64,000 nucleotides of DNA, taken from NCBI GenBank assembly GCA_039586035.1, contig JBDHLD010000012.1, positions 1 through 64,000 of the forward strand, given 5' to 3'. Origin of the DNA: JBDHHQ01 sp039586035 (GTDB lineage: Bacteria > Gemmatimonadota > Gemmatimonadetes > Longimicrobiales > Gaopeijiaceae). Below, one piece after another: positions 25,566 through 34,978 of the stretch (position 1 is its first letter; the number at the start of each line of letters is the position of its first letter). The notes under the pieces were generated by a model. It was not told the DNA's origin. It saw only the letters and a list, made by a program, of their open reading frames with translations, and ran no database searches. Both the position numbers and the translations under genes were made by a program.

Positions 25566-26792
25566 ATGCCCATGGATCGCTTGCAAGAAGCCCTCGACAC
25601 CCACGTCGCCGGTCTCGAGGAGGCCGGAACGGCGAAGGGCGCCGAGGCCGTGGTGACCGAAGTCCGGCGAGCGGCCGGGGACCGCGGTCCTCGCTTTCTG
25701 CTCCAGGGGGAGGGCGACCGCGAGTTCATCCGCATGAACTCCAACTCCTACCTCGGTCTGGGTCTGCGACCCGACGTCATCGCCGCGGAGGAGGAGGGGG
25801 CCTTGGCGTTCGGTGCGGGCCCCGGCGCCGTTCGCTTCATCAGCGGCACCTACTCCGCCCACCTGGAGCTGGAAGCCAAGCTCGCCGATTTCCACCGCCG
25901 CGAGGCGGCCATGGTCTTCTCCTCGGCGTATGCCACGGTGGTGAGCACCATCGTGCCCCTGGTCACCGGCCAGACGTTGCTCGTGAGCGACGAGCTTAAC
26001 CACAACTGCATCATCAACGCCATGCGGCTGGCCCGGCCCGCCGGCAAGGCCGTCTATCCGCACCTCGACATGACTGCGCTGGATCGTCAGCTCGAGGACG
26101 CGAAAGGCCAGGCCCAACGGGTTCTGGTCGTCACGGACGGGATCTTCTCCATGCGAGGCGACCACGCACCGCTCGACGACATCATGGAGATTTGCGCCAG
26201 GCACGACGGCGACTTTCCCGAGAACGTGGTGCTGATAGTGGACGACTCCCACGGCGTCGGCGCCTTCGGCGCCACGGGCCGAGGAGTGGAGGAGTACACG
26301 GACGCCCCCCTTGCCGACATTCTCGTCGGCACGCTCGGCAAGGCCTTCGGCGTCAACGGAGGCTACGTCGTCTCGAGCGCCTCCGTGGTGCGGTTCCTCC
26401 GCGAGAGCTCGATGATGTACATCTACTCGAACCCCATCACCCCGGGTGAGGCACGAGCGGCATTGCGCTCTGTAGAAATCGTGGACAGCGAAGAGGGACG
26501 AGCGCTTCTGGCGCGGCTCCGGAACCTCACCAGGCGATTCGAGGACGGCCTCGGCCGGATCGGCATCGAGACCATCCCAGGGGAGCACCCGGTGGTCCCC
26601 CTGATGATCCGCGACACGACCCGGACCCGTGACCTGGTCCAGTACCTCTATGACAACGGGGTGCTGGTGACGGGACTGGCGTACCCCGTGGTGCCTCGAG
26701 GCGACGAGGAGATCCGGACGCAGATCAACGCTGACCACACCGAGGCCGACGTGGACGAGGTGCTGGCCCTGTTGGAGGCCTATCCGGGCTAG
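25566..26792 (+). CDS. kbl: 2-amino-3-ketobutyrate CoA ligase (glycine C-acetyltransferase)
   Basis: 408 residues of the alpha-oxoamine synthase family of PLP enzymes. It shows NSNSYLGL near residue 58, RFISGTYSAHLELE, DDSHGVGAFG, and the PLP-binding Lys259 in GTLGKAFG. The C-terminal part (GEHPVVPLMIRD, IRTQINADHTEADVD) is typical. It splits 2-amino-3-ketobutyrate with CoA into glycine and acetyl-CoA, the step after threonine dehydrogenase. Other family members (biotin or sphingoid synthases) are less likely given the upstream gene. Confidence 0.9.
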   Translation: MPMDRLQEALDTHVAGLEEAGTAKGAEAVVTEVRRAAGDRGPRFLLQGEGDREFIRMNSNSYLGLGLRPDVIAAEEEGALAFGAGPGAVRFISGTYSAHLELEAKLADFHRREAAMVFSSAYATVVSTIVPLVTGQTLLVSDELNHNCIINAMRLARPAGKAVYPHLDMTALDRQLEDAKGQAQRVLVVTDGIFSMRGDHAPLDDIMEICARHDGDFPENVVLIVDDSHGVGAFGATGRGVEEYTDAPLADILVGTLGKAFGVNGGYVVSSASVVRFLRESSMMYIYSNPITPGEARAALRSVEIVDSEEGRALLARLRNLTRRFEDGLGRIGIETIPGEHPVVPLMIRDTTRTRDLVQYLYDNGVLVTGLAYPVVPRGDEEIRTQINADHTEADVDEVLALLEAYPG

Positions 26793-27056
26793 CGGGACCA
26801 CTGCCGATGGCGCCGCGCTCCTCGGGCGGGCCACCGGCAGCGAGGCGGCGGGGTGAACACTTTTTTCCGATCGAGGCCCCTCGCCGCTGCCGTCTCCAGA
26901 CCCCTCGCGCGGTCCGCACTGTCCGCGTAAGCTGTTTTACGACATACCCATGAGCGCCTTCGTCCGATCCGTTTGGCTCCCGGGCACGGGCCTTGCTCGC
27001 CTGCGTCGTATACCGTGTGGCGGTCCCCCCAAGGCTCAGACACAGGCAGTGGACCC

Positions 27057-27929
27057 TTGAGTGCGTCGGAAACGCCCTACGTCGTGACGGATGTCCCGCC
27101 CGCTCTGCCGGCGGAGCTCCAGGCGAAGCCCCTTCGGAACACCTCGCTTCCGAACGGCGCCCCGATCTTGAAGGCGCCGGACGACGCGCTGGACAACCAC
27201 GTCCGGCACGCCCGCGAACATCTGGATCGCCTCCAGCAGGGCCTGGCCATGGTCCAGGATCCGGGGCAGGTGTTCCTGGCCCGGGACGAGACGGACTTTT
27301 TCTGGGAGCTCATCGGCTTCCGCCTCATCGGCCATCCGGGCCTGATCTTCGGGGCCGTCCGCTTCAGACGCCACGAGTTCCCCGGCATCGAGCTCGGCCG
27401 TGAGTCGCTGGCGGCCTACCTGTCCGCACCCTCCGCCTCGCTGGGCCAACCCGGACTCGATTCGCCGCCCGGGATGATCCCGGTGTTGCTGCCCCGGGCT
27501 CACGAGACGATCCCGACCTTCCTCAAGGGCGTGCAAGCCGGGCGCAAAGCGTGCCCCATCTTCATGGATCCCAGCACCGTCCGCGTCGCTTTCGATCTGC
27601 GGATGTACAACCCGTCTGGCCTGGACAACTTCCGGCAGCGCGCCGGGCCGCTGCGGAAGCACCTGTTCCGCACGATCGACGGACACGTGCTGCGCGGGCT
27701 CTCGCACCCCACGGCAGATGGCCCCAACCGCCGTCGGACCTACGTTGCGGTGAAGGACGCGGAACAGCTCACGCCCCGAGGACGATTCCGCCTCCCGACC
27801 CTGGCCCTTCATCGGTCCTTCCTCACCCTCACCGCCGAAGCCGGCAACAGTGAGGCGGGACTGGCGGCCCCGAACTGGGTCCCGTTCGTCCCGGCCACCG
27901 CCCACGCCGACCACCTGCTCCTGGGATAG
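27057..27929 (+). CDS. Hypothetical protein
   Basis: About 290 residues; no family recognised. The body has a protein-like composition, for example HVRHAREHLDRLQQGLAMVQ (amphipathic helix), FFWELIGFRLIGHPGLIFGA and a basic stretch FRQRAGPLRKHLFRTIDGH. No signal peptide or clear membrane segment is visible. The start is uncertain: TTG 27057 is chosen because the sequence upstream to TTG 26973 reads as Pro/Gly/Ser-rich filler; GTG 27015 is another option. The gene stands alone between kbl and the PadR gene. Confidence 0.5.
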   Translation: MSASETPYVVTDVPPALPAELQAKPLRNTSLPNGAPILKAPDDALDNHVRHAREHLDRLQQGLAMVQDPGQVFLARDETDFFWELIGFRLIGHPGLIFGAVRFRRHEFPGIELGRESLAAYLSAPSASLGQPGLDSPPGMIPVLLPRAHETIPTFLKGVQAGRKACPIFMDPSTVRVAFDLRMYNPSGLDNFRQRAGPLRKHLFRTIDGHVLRGLSHPTADGPNRRRTYVAVKDAEQLTPRGRFRLPTLALHRSFLTLTAEAGNSEAGLAAPNWVPFVPATAHADHLLLG

Positions 27930-28120
27930 CCTCGGTTCTTCCAGGACGTTCGCCGTGCTCCCGGGGTGACCGCCCAGCCCCCCGGATGACCGCCGGCCCC
28001 TGAGATGATGGCCCGCCCCGAGCGTCGAGCGCCGGGGGGGCTCCCCCACTCGCTGTCCCAGACATCCCCACCTCGGGTCCGCGTGCCCGGCCCGCCTTTC
28101 TTCCGGGTCTAGCGCCAATT

Positions 28121-28143
28121 CGATATGAAACCATATCGATATG
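28121..28143. promoter_or_regulatory. Candidate PadR operator (overlapping palindromes)
   Basis: CGATATG-AAAC-CATATCG (28121-28138) is a perfect 7-bp inverted repeat. Its right half also begins a perfect 12-bp palindrome CATATCGATATG (28132-28143). The element is AT-rich in an otherwise GC-rich region and lies 67 bases before the PadR start, where autorepression is usual for this family. Confidence 0.6.
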
Positions 28144-28209
28144 GATCCGTAGTGAACGGCGCCCATGCCCGCGCTGCGGGCCCCACGCCGAAGAACCGGA
28201 GACCTCGAG

Positions 28210-28569
28210 ATGGTGCAAGCGTCGAGCTCGCCGCATGACGTCCGGCTGCCGCTGAAGCCCCAGTGGTTCCACATCCTGCTGGCTTTGGCGGACGGAGCCC
28301 AGCACGGCTACGGCATCCGGTCGAGCGTGGAGGCGCGCACCCGGGGTACCGTGCGCCTCTGGCCCGCCACCCTGTACGGGACCATCCGACGGCTCAGTGA
28401 CGAGGGATTCATCGAGGAGTTGGCGGAGGCCGACGACCCCGACGATGACGCCAGACGGCGGTACTATCGGCTGACCCCGGCGGGCAGGGACGTCCTGCGC
28501 GCGGAGACCGAGCGGCTGCAGGCGCTGGTGGATGCGGCCCGGGCGACCCGGGCCCTGGAAAACGCGTGA
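28210..28569 (+). CDS. PadR-family transcriptional regulator
   Basis: 119 residues from ATG 28210. PadR winged helix: FHILLALADGAQHGYGIRSSVEARTRGTVRLWPATLYGTIRRLSDEGFIEE is the recognisable DNA-binding domain, followed by the RRYYRLTPAGRDVL wing and a C-terminal dimerisation helix. It belongs to the subgroup encoded directly before ADOP-type permeases. Its stop codon overlaps the GTG start of that permease (GTGA), so the two are co-translated. The operator at 28121-28143 suggests autorepression of the pair. Confidence 0.9.
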   Translation: MVQASSSPHDVRLPLKPQWFHILLALADGAQHGYGIRSSVEARTRGTVRLWPATLYGTIRRLSDEGFIEELAEADDPDDDARRRYYRLTPAGRDVLRAETERLQALVDAARATRALENA

Positions 28570-31307
28570 GCGTCCCAAAGCGCCCCGGCAGCGGAGAGCC
28601 CTGGCCGGTCCGGCTCTACACGCGGACGGCGGCCCTGCTTCCCCGTGAATACCGGGACCGTTACGTGCACGAGGCCGTCGCGGACTTCGCTCGCATCCAC
28701 GCCGAGGCGGAAGCGAAGCGGGGGAGGTGGGCGGCGAGGGGGGTGGCGGTGTGGGGACTCCTGGACCTTTGGATCCGAATCCCCGCCGAGCACTGGGATC
28801 ATTGGTGGAGCCGTCGCAGGCGGCTCCGTCTCAACGAGCTACGCCCCACCGGGGGCGGTGGAGGAGCGGAGATGATGCGGACCTGGTGGAAAGAGCTGCG
28901 GCTGGCCACCCGGGCTTTGGCCCGACGGCCGGGATTTACGGGTGTGGCCACGTTCACGCTGGCCCTGGGAATCGGCGCCGCGGTGGCCATCTTCACCGTG
29001 GTGAATGCCGTGCTGCTCCGGCCACTACCCTATCCGGACTCGGAAGCCCTGGTGAGCGTGAGACACCATGCGCCAGGTCTGGACCTCCCTGAGCTGACCA
29101 ACTCGCCCGGGACCGTGCGGCTGTACCGGACGCAGAGCCGTAGCTTCTCGGGCTTCGCGGTATTCGGGACCGAGTCGCGCAACCTCCTGGTGGGAGACCG
29201 GGCGGATCGAGTTCGGGTGACCGCCGCGTCACCGGAGCTGCTGGACGTGCTGCGCGTCCGCCCTGCTCTGGGGCGTCCGTTCACTCACGAGGACGCGGCC
29301 GAGGGCGCCCACCCGGTGGCCATCCTCACCTGGCCGGCGTGGACCAGCCGGTTCGGCGCCGACCCCGCAATCCTGGGACGCTCCATCGAGATGGACGGGC
29401 AGACCGTGGAGGTCATCGGCGTGATGCCCGAAGGGTTCGCGTTCCCCACCCCGGAGCCCATCGCGCTCGTTCCGACCTACGTCGACCCTGACGGACGGTT
29501 CGGCGAGTTCGGCTTGAACGCCCTGGCCCGGCTGGAGCCCGGCATCGGCGTCGAGGCGGCCAGACAGGAGCTGACGGATCTGCAGGCACGCATCCCCGAG
29601 CTCTTCCCCGATATCGACGCGGCGTTCCTCGAGCAGGCCGGATGGAACGCTTCGGTCGAGCGATACCAGGACCGGATCGTGGGAGACGTCCGCAGCGCCC
29701 TCTGGATCGTGCTGGGTACGGTCGGCTTCCTCCTCCTCATCGCGTGCGCCAACGTGGCCAACCTGTTCCTGGTTCGGGCCGAAGCCCGACACAAGGAGTT
29801 GGCGGTACGGGCCGCGTTGGGCGCGGGACGGGTGCGGCTGGCCGGTGGGTACCTCTCGGAGAGCTTGCTGCTGGGTCTGGCCGGGGGCGTTCTGGGCATG
29901 GGTCTCGCGGCGCTGGGCGTGAGCGCTCTCGTGGCCAGCGGCCCGGCCGAGCTGCCCCGACTTCACGAGGTGCGGCTTGACGGAACGGTCATCGTCTTCG
30001 GCGCCGCGCTCTCGCTCCTGGCCGGCCTCGCATTCGGGGCCCTGCCCATCCTCCGGTACCTGAGCGGCTCCTTCGCTCGGGTGCTCCGGGACGGAAGCCG
30101 GGGGACCACGGTGGGACGCGAGCGACACCGGACCCGCAACGCGCTCGTGACCGTGCAGCTTGCGCTCGCCCTGGTGCTCCTCATGGGCTCCGGCCTCATG
30201 CTCCGGAGCTTCGCGCAGCTCCGGGCTGTCGACCCCGGCATCGAGCCCGAGGGGGTGCTTACGGTGGCCCTCAGCACCGGCGACGCCCGGGACAACGCCA
30301 CCCGGGCCGCCTTCTACCAGCAGGTCGTCGAGGGCGTGGCAGCCCTCCCCGGTGTGACCAGCGCGGGAGCGGCCACGTCCCTCCCGGTTCTGCCCGAGAA
30401 CACCAACGGCAGCTCGTTCGACATCGAATCCCGGCCCAGGGACGACAGCGACTTGCCACCGGTAGCCATGTACGATTGGGTGGCGCCGGGCTACTTCGAG
30501 ACGATGGGCATTCCCCTGATCTCAGGGCGCTCGGTGGAGCGGGCCGACCACGAGGGAGGCCGCCCCGTTCTGTGGGTGAGCGAGAGCTTCGCCACCACGT
30601 TCCTTGACGGGTCGGCATTGGGCGAGCGAGTCCGCTTCAACGATCACGAGCCGTGGCAGGAGATCGTTGGCGTGGTGGGCGACGTCCGGAACTTCGGCCT
30701 GAAGGAGGACATCCGTCCGGTGGCCTACCTCCCCATGGTCGTGGAGGGCGTGAGCCGAGAAGAGCTGGCGCGCATGATCGTCGTGGCCCGAACGGAGGGC
30801 GACCCGGCGGCCCTCGCCCCGAGCGTGCGGCGCGTCGTGACGGGCATCGATCCCCGGGTACCCCTCACCGATACGCGCACGATGAAGGAAGTGGTCTCGG
30901 CCTCCATGGCCGATACCGCCTTCACGATGACGCTCCTGGGCATCGCGGCGGGCGTCGCGCTGTTGCTCGGGGCGGTCGGGATCTACGGCGTCATCGCCTA
31001 CGTGGTGAGCCAACGCACTCGCGAGATCGGCGTGCGTATGGCGCTGGGCGCTCGTTCGGGAGACGTCCAGGGCATGGTCGTGCGCCAGGGTCTGCGGGTG
31101 ACGGTGCTGGGAGTGGGGCTGGGGATGATCGGCGCGTTCGCCCTGACCCGGGTGATGGCCACGCTGCTCTTCGGCGTCTCGGCCACCGACCCGGTCACCT
31201 TCGGACTCGTGCCCCTGGTGCTGGCGGGCGTGGCCCTCCTGGCCAGCTACCTCCCCGCCCGGCGGGCGTCGCACATCGATCCCACCGAGGCGCTGCGAGC
31301 GGAGTAG
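28566..31307 (+). CDS. ADOP-type ABC transporter permease (MacB/FtsX-like, duplicated)
   Basis: 913 residues. It begins with a short soluble prefix domain (LPREYRDRYVHEAVADFARIH, residues about 20-60) diagnostic of ADOP permeases. Then comes MacB_PCD-FtsX twice: first membrane helix near residue 125 (GFTGVATFTLALGIGAAVAIF), a large periplasmic domain, three helices near residues 380-500, a second helix and periplasmic domain from about 530, and a final three-helix FtsX block (EIGVRMALGARSGDVQGMVV). No ATPase is encoded here. These orphan permeases are thought to export peptides, lipids or antibiotics, or to transmit mechanical force. Confidence 0.92.
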   Translation: MSVPKRPGSGEPWPVRLYTRTAALLPREYRDRYVHEAVADFARIHAEAEAKRGRWAARGVAVWGLLDLWIRIPAEHWDHWWSRRRRLRLNELRPTGGGGGAEMMRTWWKELRLATRALARRPGFTGVATFTLALGIGAAVAIFTVVNAVLLRPLPYPDSEALVSVRHHAPGLDLPELTNSPGTVRLYRTQSRSFSGFAVFGTESRNLLVGDRADRVRVTAASPELLDVLRVRPALGRPFTHEDAAEGAHPVAILTWPAWTSRFGADPAILGRSIEMDGQTVEVIGVMPEGFAFPTPEPIALVPTYVDPDGRFGEFGLNALARLEPGIGVEAARQELTDLQARIPELFPDIDAAFLEQAGWNASVERYQDRIVGDVRSALWIVLGTVGFLLLIACANVANLFLVRAEARHKELAVRAALGAGRVRLAGGYLSESLLLGLAGGVLGMGLAALGVSALVASGPAELPRLHEVRLDGTVIVFGAALSLLAGLAFGALPILRYLSGSFARVLRDGSRGTTVGRERHRTRNALVTVQLALALVLLMGSGLMLRSFAQLRAVDPGIEPEGVLTVALSTGDARDNATRAAFYQQVVEGVAALPGVTSAGAATSLPVLPENTNGSSFDIESRPRDDSDLPPVAMYDWVAPGYFETMGIPLISGRSVERADHEGGRPVLWVSESFATTFLDGSALGERVRFNDHEPWQEIVGVVGDVRNFGLKEDIRPVAYLPMVVEGVSREELARMIVVARTEGDPAALAPSVRRVVTGIDPRVPLTDTRTMKEVVSASMADTAFTMTLLGIAAGVALLLGAVGIYGVIAYVVSQRTREIGVRMALGARSGDVQGMVVRQGLRVTVLGVGLGMIGAFALTRVMATLLFGVSATDPVTFGLVPLVLAGVALLASYLPARRASHIDPTEALRAE

Positions 31308-31387
31308 AGCCCCTGCCTCGGCCGGGGTGGCGCCGCCAACACGCAGCTGGCGCGGATCTCCGGGTGAGACGGCAGGACCCGATGCCG

Positions 31388-31424
31388 GCGGACGGAGGAT
31401 GGGCGCTGCCCGCCCTCCGTCCGC
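31388..31424. terminator. Strong bidirectional stem-loop
   Basis: GCGGACGGAGG (31388-31398) and CCTCCGTCCGC (31414-31424) form a perfect 11-bp stem; the 15-base interior can pair again (GGGC/GCCC). It lies in the 124-base gap between the convergent permease and SRPBCC genes, so it probably stops both transcripts. No T-tract is seen. Confidence 0.65.
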
Positions 31425-31431
31425 GAGCGGT

Positions 31432-31881
31432 CTACCCGGCGAAACGGGTCAGGACCATTTCCCACCCTTCTTCGTACCCCTCCCGGATGGATGCGCCTCG
31501 CGCCCCCAACCGCTCCCACCCGCTGTGCACCAGCGCCAGCCGCGTCCCACCCTCCTCGGCCGTGAAGGTGACCTCGACGAGCTGCGCGCCGTCGGCTTCC
31601 CGGCCCGGGTGCCACGTGAACGAGAGACGTCGCGGCGGCTCCCAGACCGTGACCCGTCCCCAATCGCTGGAGGATCCGTCGCGCTGGGTCTCGTAGACCC
31701 TTCCGCCCACGCGTCCCTCGAGGACTACGCTCACCGCCCGCTCGCCACCGACGCTGTGGGTAGCGAGCGGCCACCACTCGCTCATGCCCTCCGCAAACCG
31801 TCGGAACGTGGCATCGACGTCCCACCCCACCCGGATCGTCTTTCGCACCGGGTCCAACACGCCCGTCTCCATCCCGCTCAT
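31432..31881 (-). CDS. SRPBCC (AHSA1-like) domain protein
   Basis: 149 residues with a helix-grip fold: KTIRVGWDVDATFRRFAEGMSEWWPL is the N-terminal strand-helix, followed by WEPPRRLSFTWHP and LVEVTFTAEEGGTRLALVHSGWE, and a long C-terminal helix (EGYEEGWEMVLTRF). AHSA1-type members bind hydrophobic ligands. It is translationally coupled (ATGA overlap) to the ArsR-type gene, a common pairing in which the regulator controls the SRPBCC gene. Confidence 0.88.
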   Translation of the reverse strand: MSGMETGVLDPVRKTIRVGWDVDATFRRFAEGMSEWWPLATHSVGGERAVSVVLEGRVGGRVYETQRDGSSSDWGRVTVWEPPRRLSFTWHPGREADGAQLVEVTFTAEEGGTRLALVHSGWERLGARGASIREGYEEGWEMVLTRFAG

Positions 31882-32177
31882 GCGCTTTCCTCCTGGGCTG
31901 CAAACGCCTGGAGCACGTCGGACCAGAACGAGTCGACGTAGGCCCGGAGCGATTCCAGGCCCTCTACGCTCACCGAGTAGATCCGCCGTCGCCCGTCCCG
32001 CCGCACCCTCACCAGCCTGGCCTCGAGTAACACCCTCAGGTGCTGCGAGACGGCCGGCTGGCTGACCACCCTTCCGGCGGCGAGCTCACCTACGGATCGG
32101 GGACCGCTGCGTAGCTGCTCGAAGATGGCGCGACGCGTCGGATCCGAAAGCGCCTCCAGGGCCTTTCCATAAGTCAT
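31878..32177 (-). CDS. ArsR-family transcriptional regulator
   Basis: 99 residues. ArsR winged helix: ALSDPTRRAIFEQLRSGPRSVGELAAGRVVSQPAVSQHLRVLLEARLVRVRRDGRRRIYSV covers the HTH and wing. No Cys metal site (such as CVC) is present, so it is not a typical arsenite or zinc sensor. It is coupled to the SRPBCC gene. Its start codon sits inside a 16-bp perfect palindrome, which suggests tight autoregulation or a leaderless transcript. Confidence 0.9.
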   Translation of the reverse strand: MTYGKALEALSDPTRRAIFEQLRSGPRSVGELAAGRVVSQPAVSQHLRVLLEARLVRVRRDGRRRIYSVSVEGLESLRAYVDSFWSDVLQAFAAQEESA

Positions 32178-32184
32178 GACTTAT
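32169..32184. promoter_or_regulatory. Perfect 16-bp palindrome over the ArsR start codon
   Basis: ATAAGTCATGACTTAT is fully self-complementary and centred on the ATG of the ArsR gene (start codon at 32175-32177, minus strand). The site lies in the 179-base divergent region shared with the TonB-dependent receptor gene. It is the best candidate operator for the ArsR protein. Confidence 0.6.
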
Positions 32185-32356
32185 ATAAGGAGCCGCTGGC
32201 GTGGGCGTCAAGGGCGATCGTCAGAAGGAACGACGGCCGTGCGTTGCACTCACGGCTGCGGTGCGTGGTCTTCCTGACCACGCTCGGGCCGATCGGAGTG
32301 GGAGGTGGCGAGGCCGGGCCACCCGAGTGGAGGGCGTTCGAACCGGACGGTGCGAG

Positions 32357-34813
32357 ATGACGGGGACGGGAGGCAGGCGAAGAGGGTGGAATTGGAGCAC
32401 GGAATCCAGCCGGCACAGGGTTCGGCGAAGGTGGGTGACAGGGCCCAGGGACGCCCTGGTGCACGTGTGGAGAACGGTCGCGCTGTGCGTGGCAGCAGGC
32501 ATCGTCGTCCCGGCAGCGGGCCAAGGCCAGGAGGGCGGCGCGGCGCAGAGCGTAGCCGTCACCCAGCTTCGCGGAGCGGTGGCGGACGGTGCGTCGGGCG
32601 CTCCTGTACCCAATGCCCAGGTTCGGGTTCTGGGAGTGCCAGGCGACGTGGCCACGTGGGCCGACGGCACCTTCGTGGTCCGGGACCTTCCGGCGGGTGA
32701 GTACACGTTACGGGTGAACGCCCTGGGGTACCGGGTGCGCGAGATGCCTTTCGTGGCCTCCCCCGACGGCACGCCCTTCCTTCGGGTGACCGTCGAGGCC
32801 ACGCCGTTGGAGATCTCGGAGATCGTGGTCACCCCCGGGCGATTCGGCATCATGGGGACGGCGGCTCCGGCCACTCGTCAGACTCTCACTCGCGAGGATC
32901 TGGAGACGATCCCACAGCTTGGCGAGGACGTGTTCCGTAGTCTCCAGCGCGTGCCGGGCGTCGCCGCCGAAGACCTCTCCACCAGGCTGAACGTCCGGGG
33001 CGGGAGCGATCAGGAGATGCTGGTGACCGTGGACGGCGCCGAGCTCTACGAGCCGTACCACCTGAAGGACTTCGACGGGGTGCTCGGTATCGTCGACGTT
33101 CAGTCGGTGGGCGGGATCGACATGATCACGGGCGGGTTTCCCGTGGAGTACGGTGACAAGACCGCGGGCGTGTTCAACATGCAGACCCTCGACCCGCCGG
33201 TGCAGCAGACCCGTACGGCCGTGGGCCTGAGCATCATGAACCTCAGCTTCATGAGCCGAGGGACGTTCGACAGCGGGGACGGCAGCTGGCTGGTCTCCGC
33301 CCGCCGCGGCTATTTGGACATCGCCCTGGCGTTGACCGACAGCGACGGCGGCTTTTCACCCACGTACTGGGACGCCCTGGCGAAGACGCGCTACCGGGTT
33401 CACCGAAACCACACCGTTTCGGCTCACTTTCTCTACGCGAGCGACGATCTGACCTTCGAGGAGGACGGCGACTTCGTCGACTCGAAGTGGAGGAGCACCT
33501 ATGGATGGCTGGGCTGGCAGGCGGAGCTCACGCCCCTCCTCCGCGCCCACACGGTGGCCTCCTTCGGCAGGGTGACGCGCAACCGGGGCGGATTCGAGAA
33601 CGATCCGGAGTTCAGCCCGGGTCTCGAGGCCCACTTCGCCGACGATTCCCGCGTATTCGACGTGTTCGGGCTCAAGCAGGACTGGAGCTACGAGCTCTCG
33701 GACAACGCGCTGCTCAAAGTGGGCTTCGACGGCAAGCTGGGAACGGCCGACTACGACTACCTGAGCTGGAGCCGGCCACGTCCGTCCTCGCCCGGCGGCG
33801 ACCCGGGCCCCACCGACAGCACGGTGGTGGCGACCACCCCGGACGGCAACGAGCTGGGGCTGTACACGGCGGCGCGGTTTCGGACCTGGGGACGGTTGAC
33901 GACGGAGCTGGGTCTCCGGTATGACCGGCAGACCCACACGGGCGACGACGACCTGGCCCCCCGTATCCACGCGGCTATGGACCTGGGCGGCGCCACCCAG
34001 CTCAGGGCCAGCATCGGACGCTACTACCAATCTCACGGGCTGCACGAGCTGTCGGTGGGGGACGGCGAGAGCGAATTCACCCGCTCGGAGTGGGCCAACC
34101 AGGTCGCCGTAGGCGTCGAGCGCTCCTTCGGCCGTGGGATGAACATCCGGGTCGAGGGTTACGTCCGGGCCATCGAGAATCCCCGCCGGCGCTACTTCAA
34201 CCTGAGCAGGGAGATCCTCCCGTTTCCGGAGGCCGAGGAGGACCGGGTCCGTATCGAACCGACCGAGGCCCGCGCTCGCGGCCTCGAGCTGATGGTGGCC
34301 CAGAACGCCGGACGCCTGTCCTGGTCGGCCAGCTATGCGCTGTCCGCCACGGAAGGGCTCGTCGAGGGGGTCTGGACGCCGCGCTTCTTCGACCAGCCCC
34401 ACGCATTCCAGTCCATGGTGTCCTACGGCACCGAGTCGGGTTGGCGGTTCAGCGTTGGCTGGCAATACCACACCGGCTGGCCCATCACGCCCCGGGAGTT
34501 CGCGGCGGACACGCTCGGCACCAACCCCGACACGGGGGAGCCCGTCATTCGGGCCGTGAGCTCCTGGGGCGCCCTGAACGGCGATCGGCTCCCAGCGTAC
34601 CACCGGTTGGACCTCAGAGTCAGCCGGAGCTTCGAGGTTGGCCGTGGGCTGCTGAGCGTGTTTCTGGACGTATTCAACCTGTACAACCGGGCGAATCTCC
34701 GATCGTACGGCTATGACGTGCGCCTCGTCGGCGACGAGCTGGTCACGCGTAAGGTTCCGGGCGAAGAGCAGCTTCCCGTCCTTCCTTCGTTGGGAATCCG
34801 GTGGGAGTTCTGA
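32357..34813 (+). CDS. TonB-dependent receptor with carboxypeptidase-like regulatory domain
   Basis: 818 residues from ATG 32357; the start is uncertain because internal GTG codons near 32430-32460 also precede the hydrophobic leader (TVALCVAAGIVVPAAGQGQ). Domains in order: a carboxypeptidase regulatory-like (CarboxypepD_reg) domain, PVPNAQVRVLGVPG...YTLRVNALGYR; the plug (EDVFRSLQRVPGV, STRLNVRGGSDQEMLVTVDG); then a beta barrel ending YNRANLRSYGYDV...LPSLGIRWEF with a terminal Phe. It imports a siderophore, glycan or peptide with TonB energy. The substrate is unknown. Confidence 0.9.
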   Translation: MTGTGGRRRGWNWSTESSRHRVRRRWVTGPRDALVHVWRTVALCVAAGIVVPAAGQGQEGGAAQSVAVTQLRGAVADGASGAPVPNAQVRVLGVPGDVATWADGTFVVRDLPAGEYTLRVNALGYRVREMPFVASPDGTPFLRVTVEATPLEISEIVVTPGRFGIMGTAAPATRQTLTREDLETIPQLGEDVFRSLQRVPGVAAEDLSTRLNVRGGSDQEMLVTVDGAELYEPYHLKDFDGVLGIVDVQSVGGIDMITGGFPVEYGDKTAGVFNMQTLDPPVQQTRTAVGLSIMNLSFMSRGTFDSGDGSWLVSARRGYLDIALALTDSDGGFSPTYWDALAKTRYRVHRNHTVSAHFLYASDDLTFEEDGDFVDSKWRSTYGWLGWQAELTPLLRAHTVASFGRVTRNRGGFENDPEFSPGLEAHFADDSRVFDVFGLKQDWSYELSDNALLKVGFDGKLGTADYDYLSWSRPRPSSPGGDPGPTDSTVVATTPDGNELGLYTAARFRTWGRLTTELGLRYDRQTHTGDDDLAPRIHAAMDLGGATQLRASIGRYYQSHGLHELSVGDGESEFTRSEWANQVAVGVERSFGRGMNIRVEGYVRAIENPRRRYFNLSREILPFPEAEEDRVRIEPTEARARGLELMVAQNAGRLSWSASYALSATEGLVEGVWTPRFFDQPHAFQSMVSYGTESGWRFSVGWQYHTGWPITPREFAADTLGTNPDTGEPVIRAVSSWGALNGDRLPAYHRLDLRVSRSFEVGRGLLSVFLDVFNLYNRANLRSYGYDVRLVGDELVTRKVPGEEQLPVLPSLGIRWEF

Positions 34814-34978
34814 GCTCAGGGGGTGGCATCGGTCCGCCCGGGCACCCACTCTTGGGAGTCCTCGCTGGCCCGGATCGTGCCCGGTCGCGAGATCGCCGAC
34901 CGAACCCACGGCGCGCGCCCATGGTGGTGGCGCACGTCATCGGCCGGCTGGCCAGTCCGCCTTTCCGTCGGAGGGACT

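Noticed and set aside
24447..26834. 795-residue minus-strand frame across the threonine dehydrogenase and kbl genes
   Set aside because: It spans two well-supported plus-strand genes and shows no domain; high GC leaves few stops in the complementary frame.
26926..26941. Inverted repeat CGTAA-N6-TTACG after kbl
   Set aside because: Only five-base arms, AT-containing and without a T-run; too weak to call a terminator or operator.
27965..28015. Three TGACCGCC-like units about 20 bases apart upstream of the PadR gene
   Set aside because: Spacing is uneven (20 then 19) and identity is low; it may be chance in GC-rich DNA.
27036..28274. 412-residue minus-strand frame opposite the hypothetical gene at 27.1-27.9 kb
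   Set aside because: It runs through the PadR operator and start region, and its composition is filler-like; the plus-strand frame has helix-like patterns, though its support is also modest.
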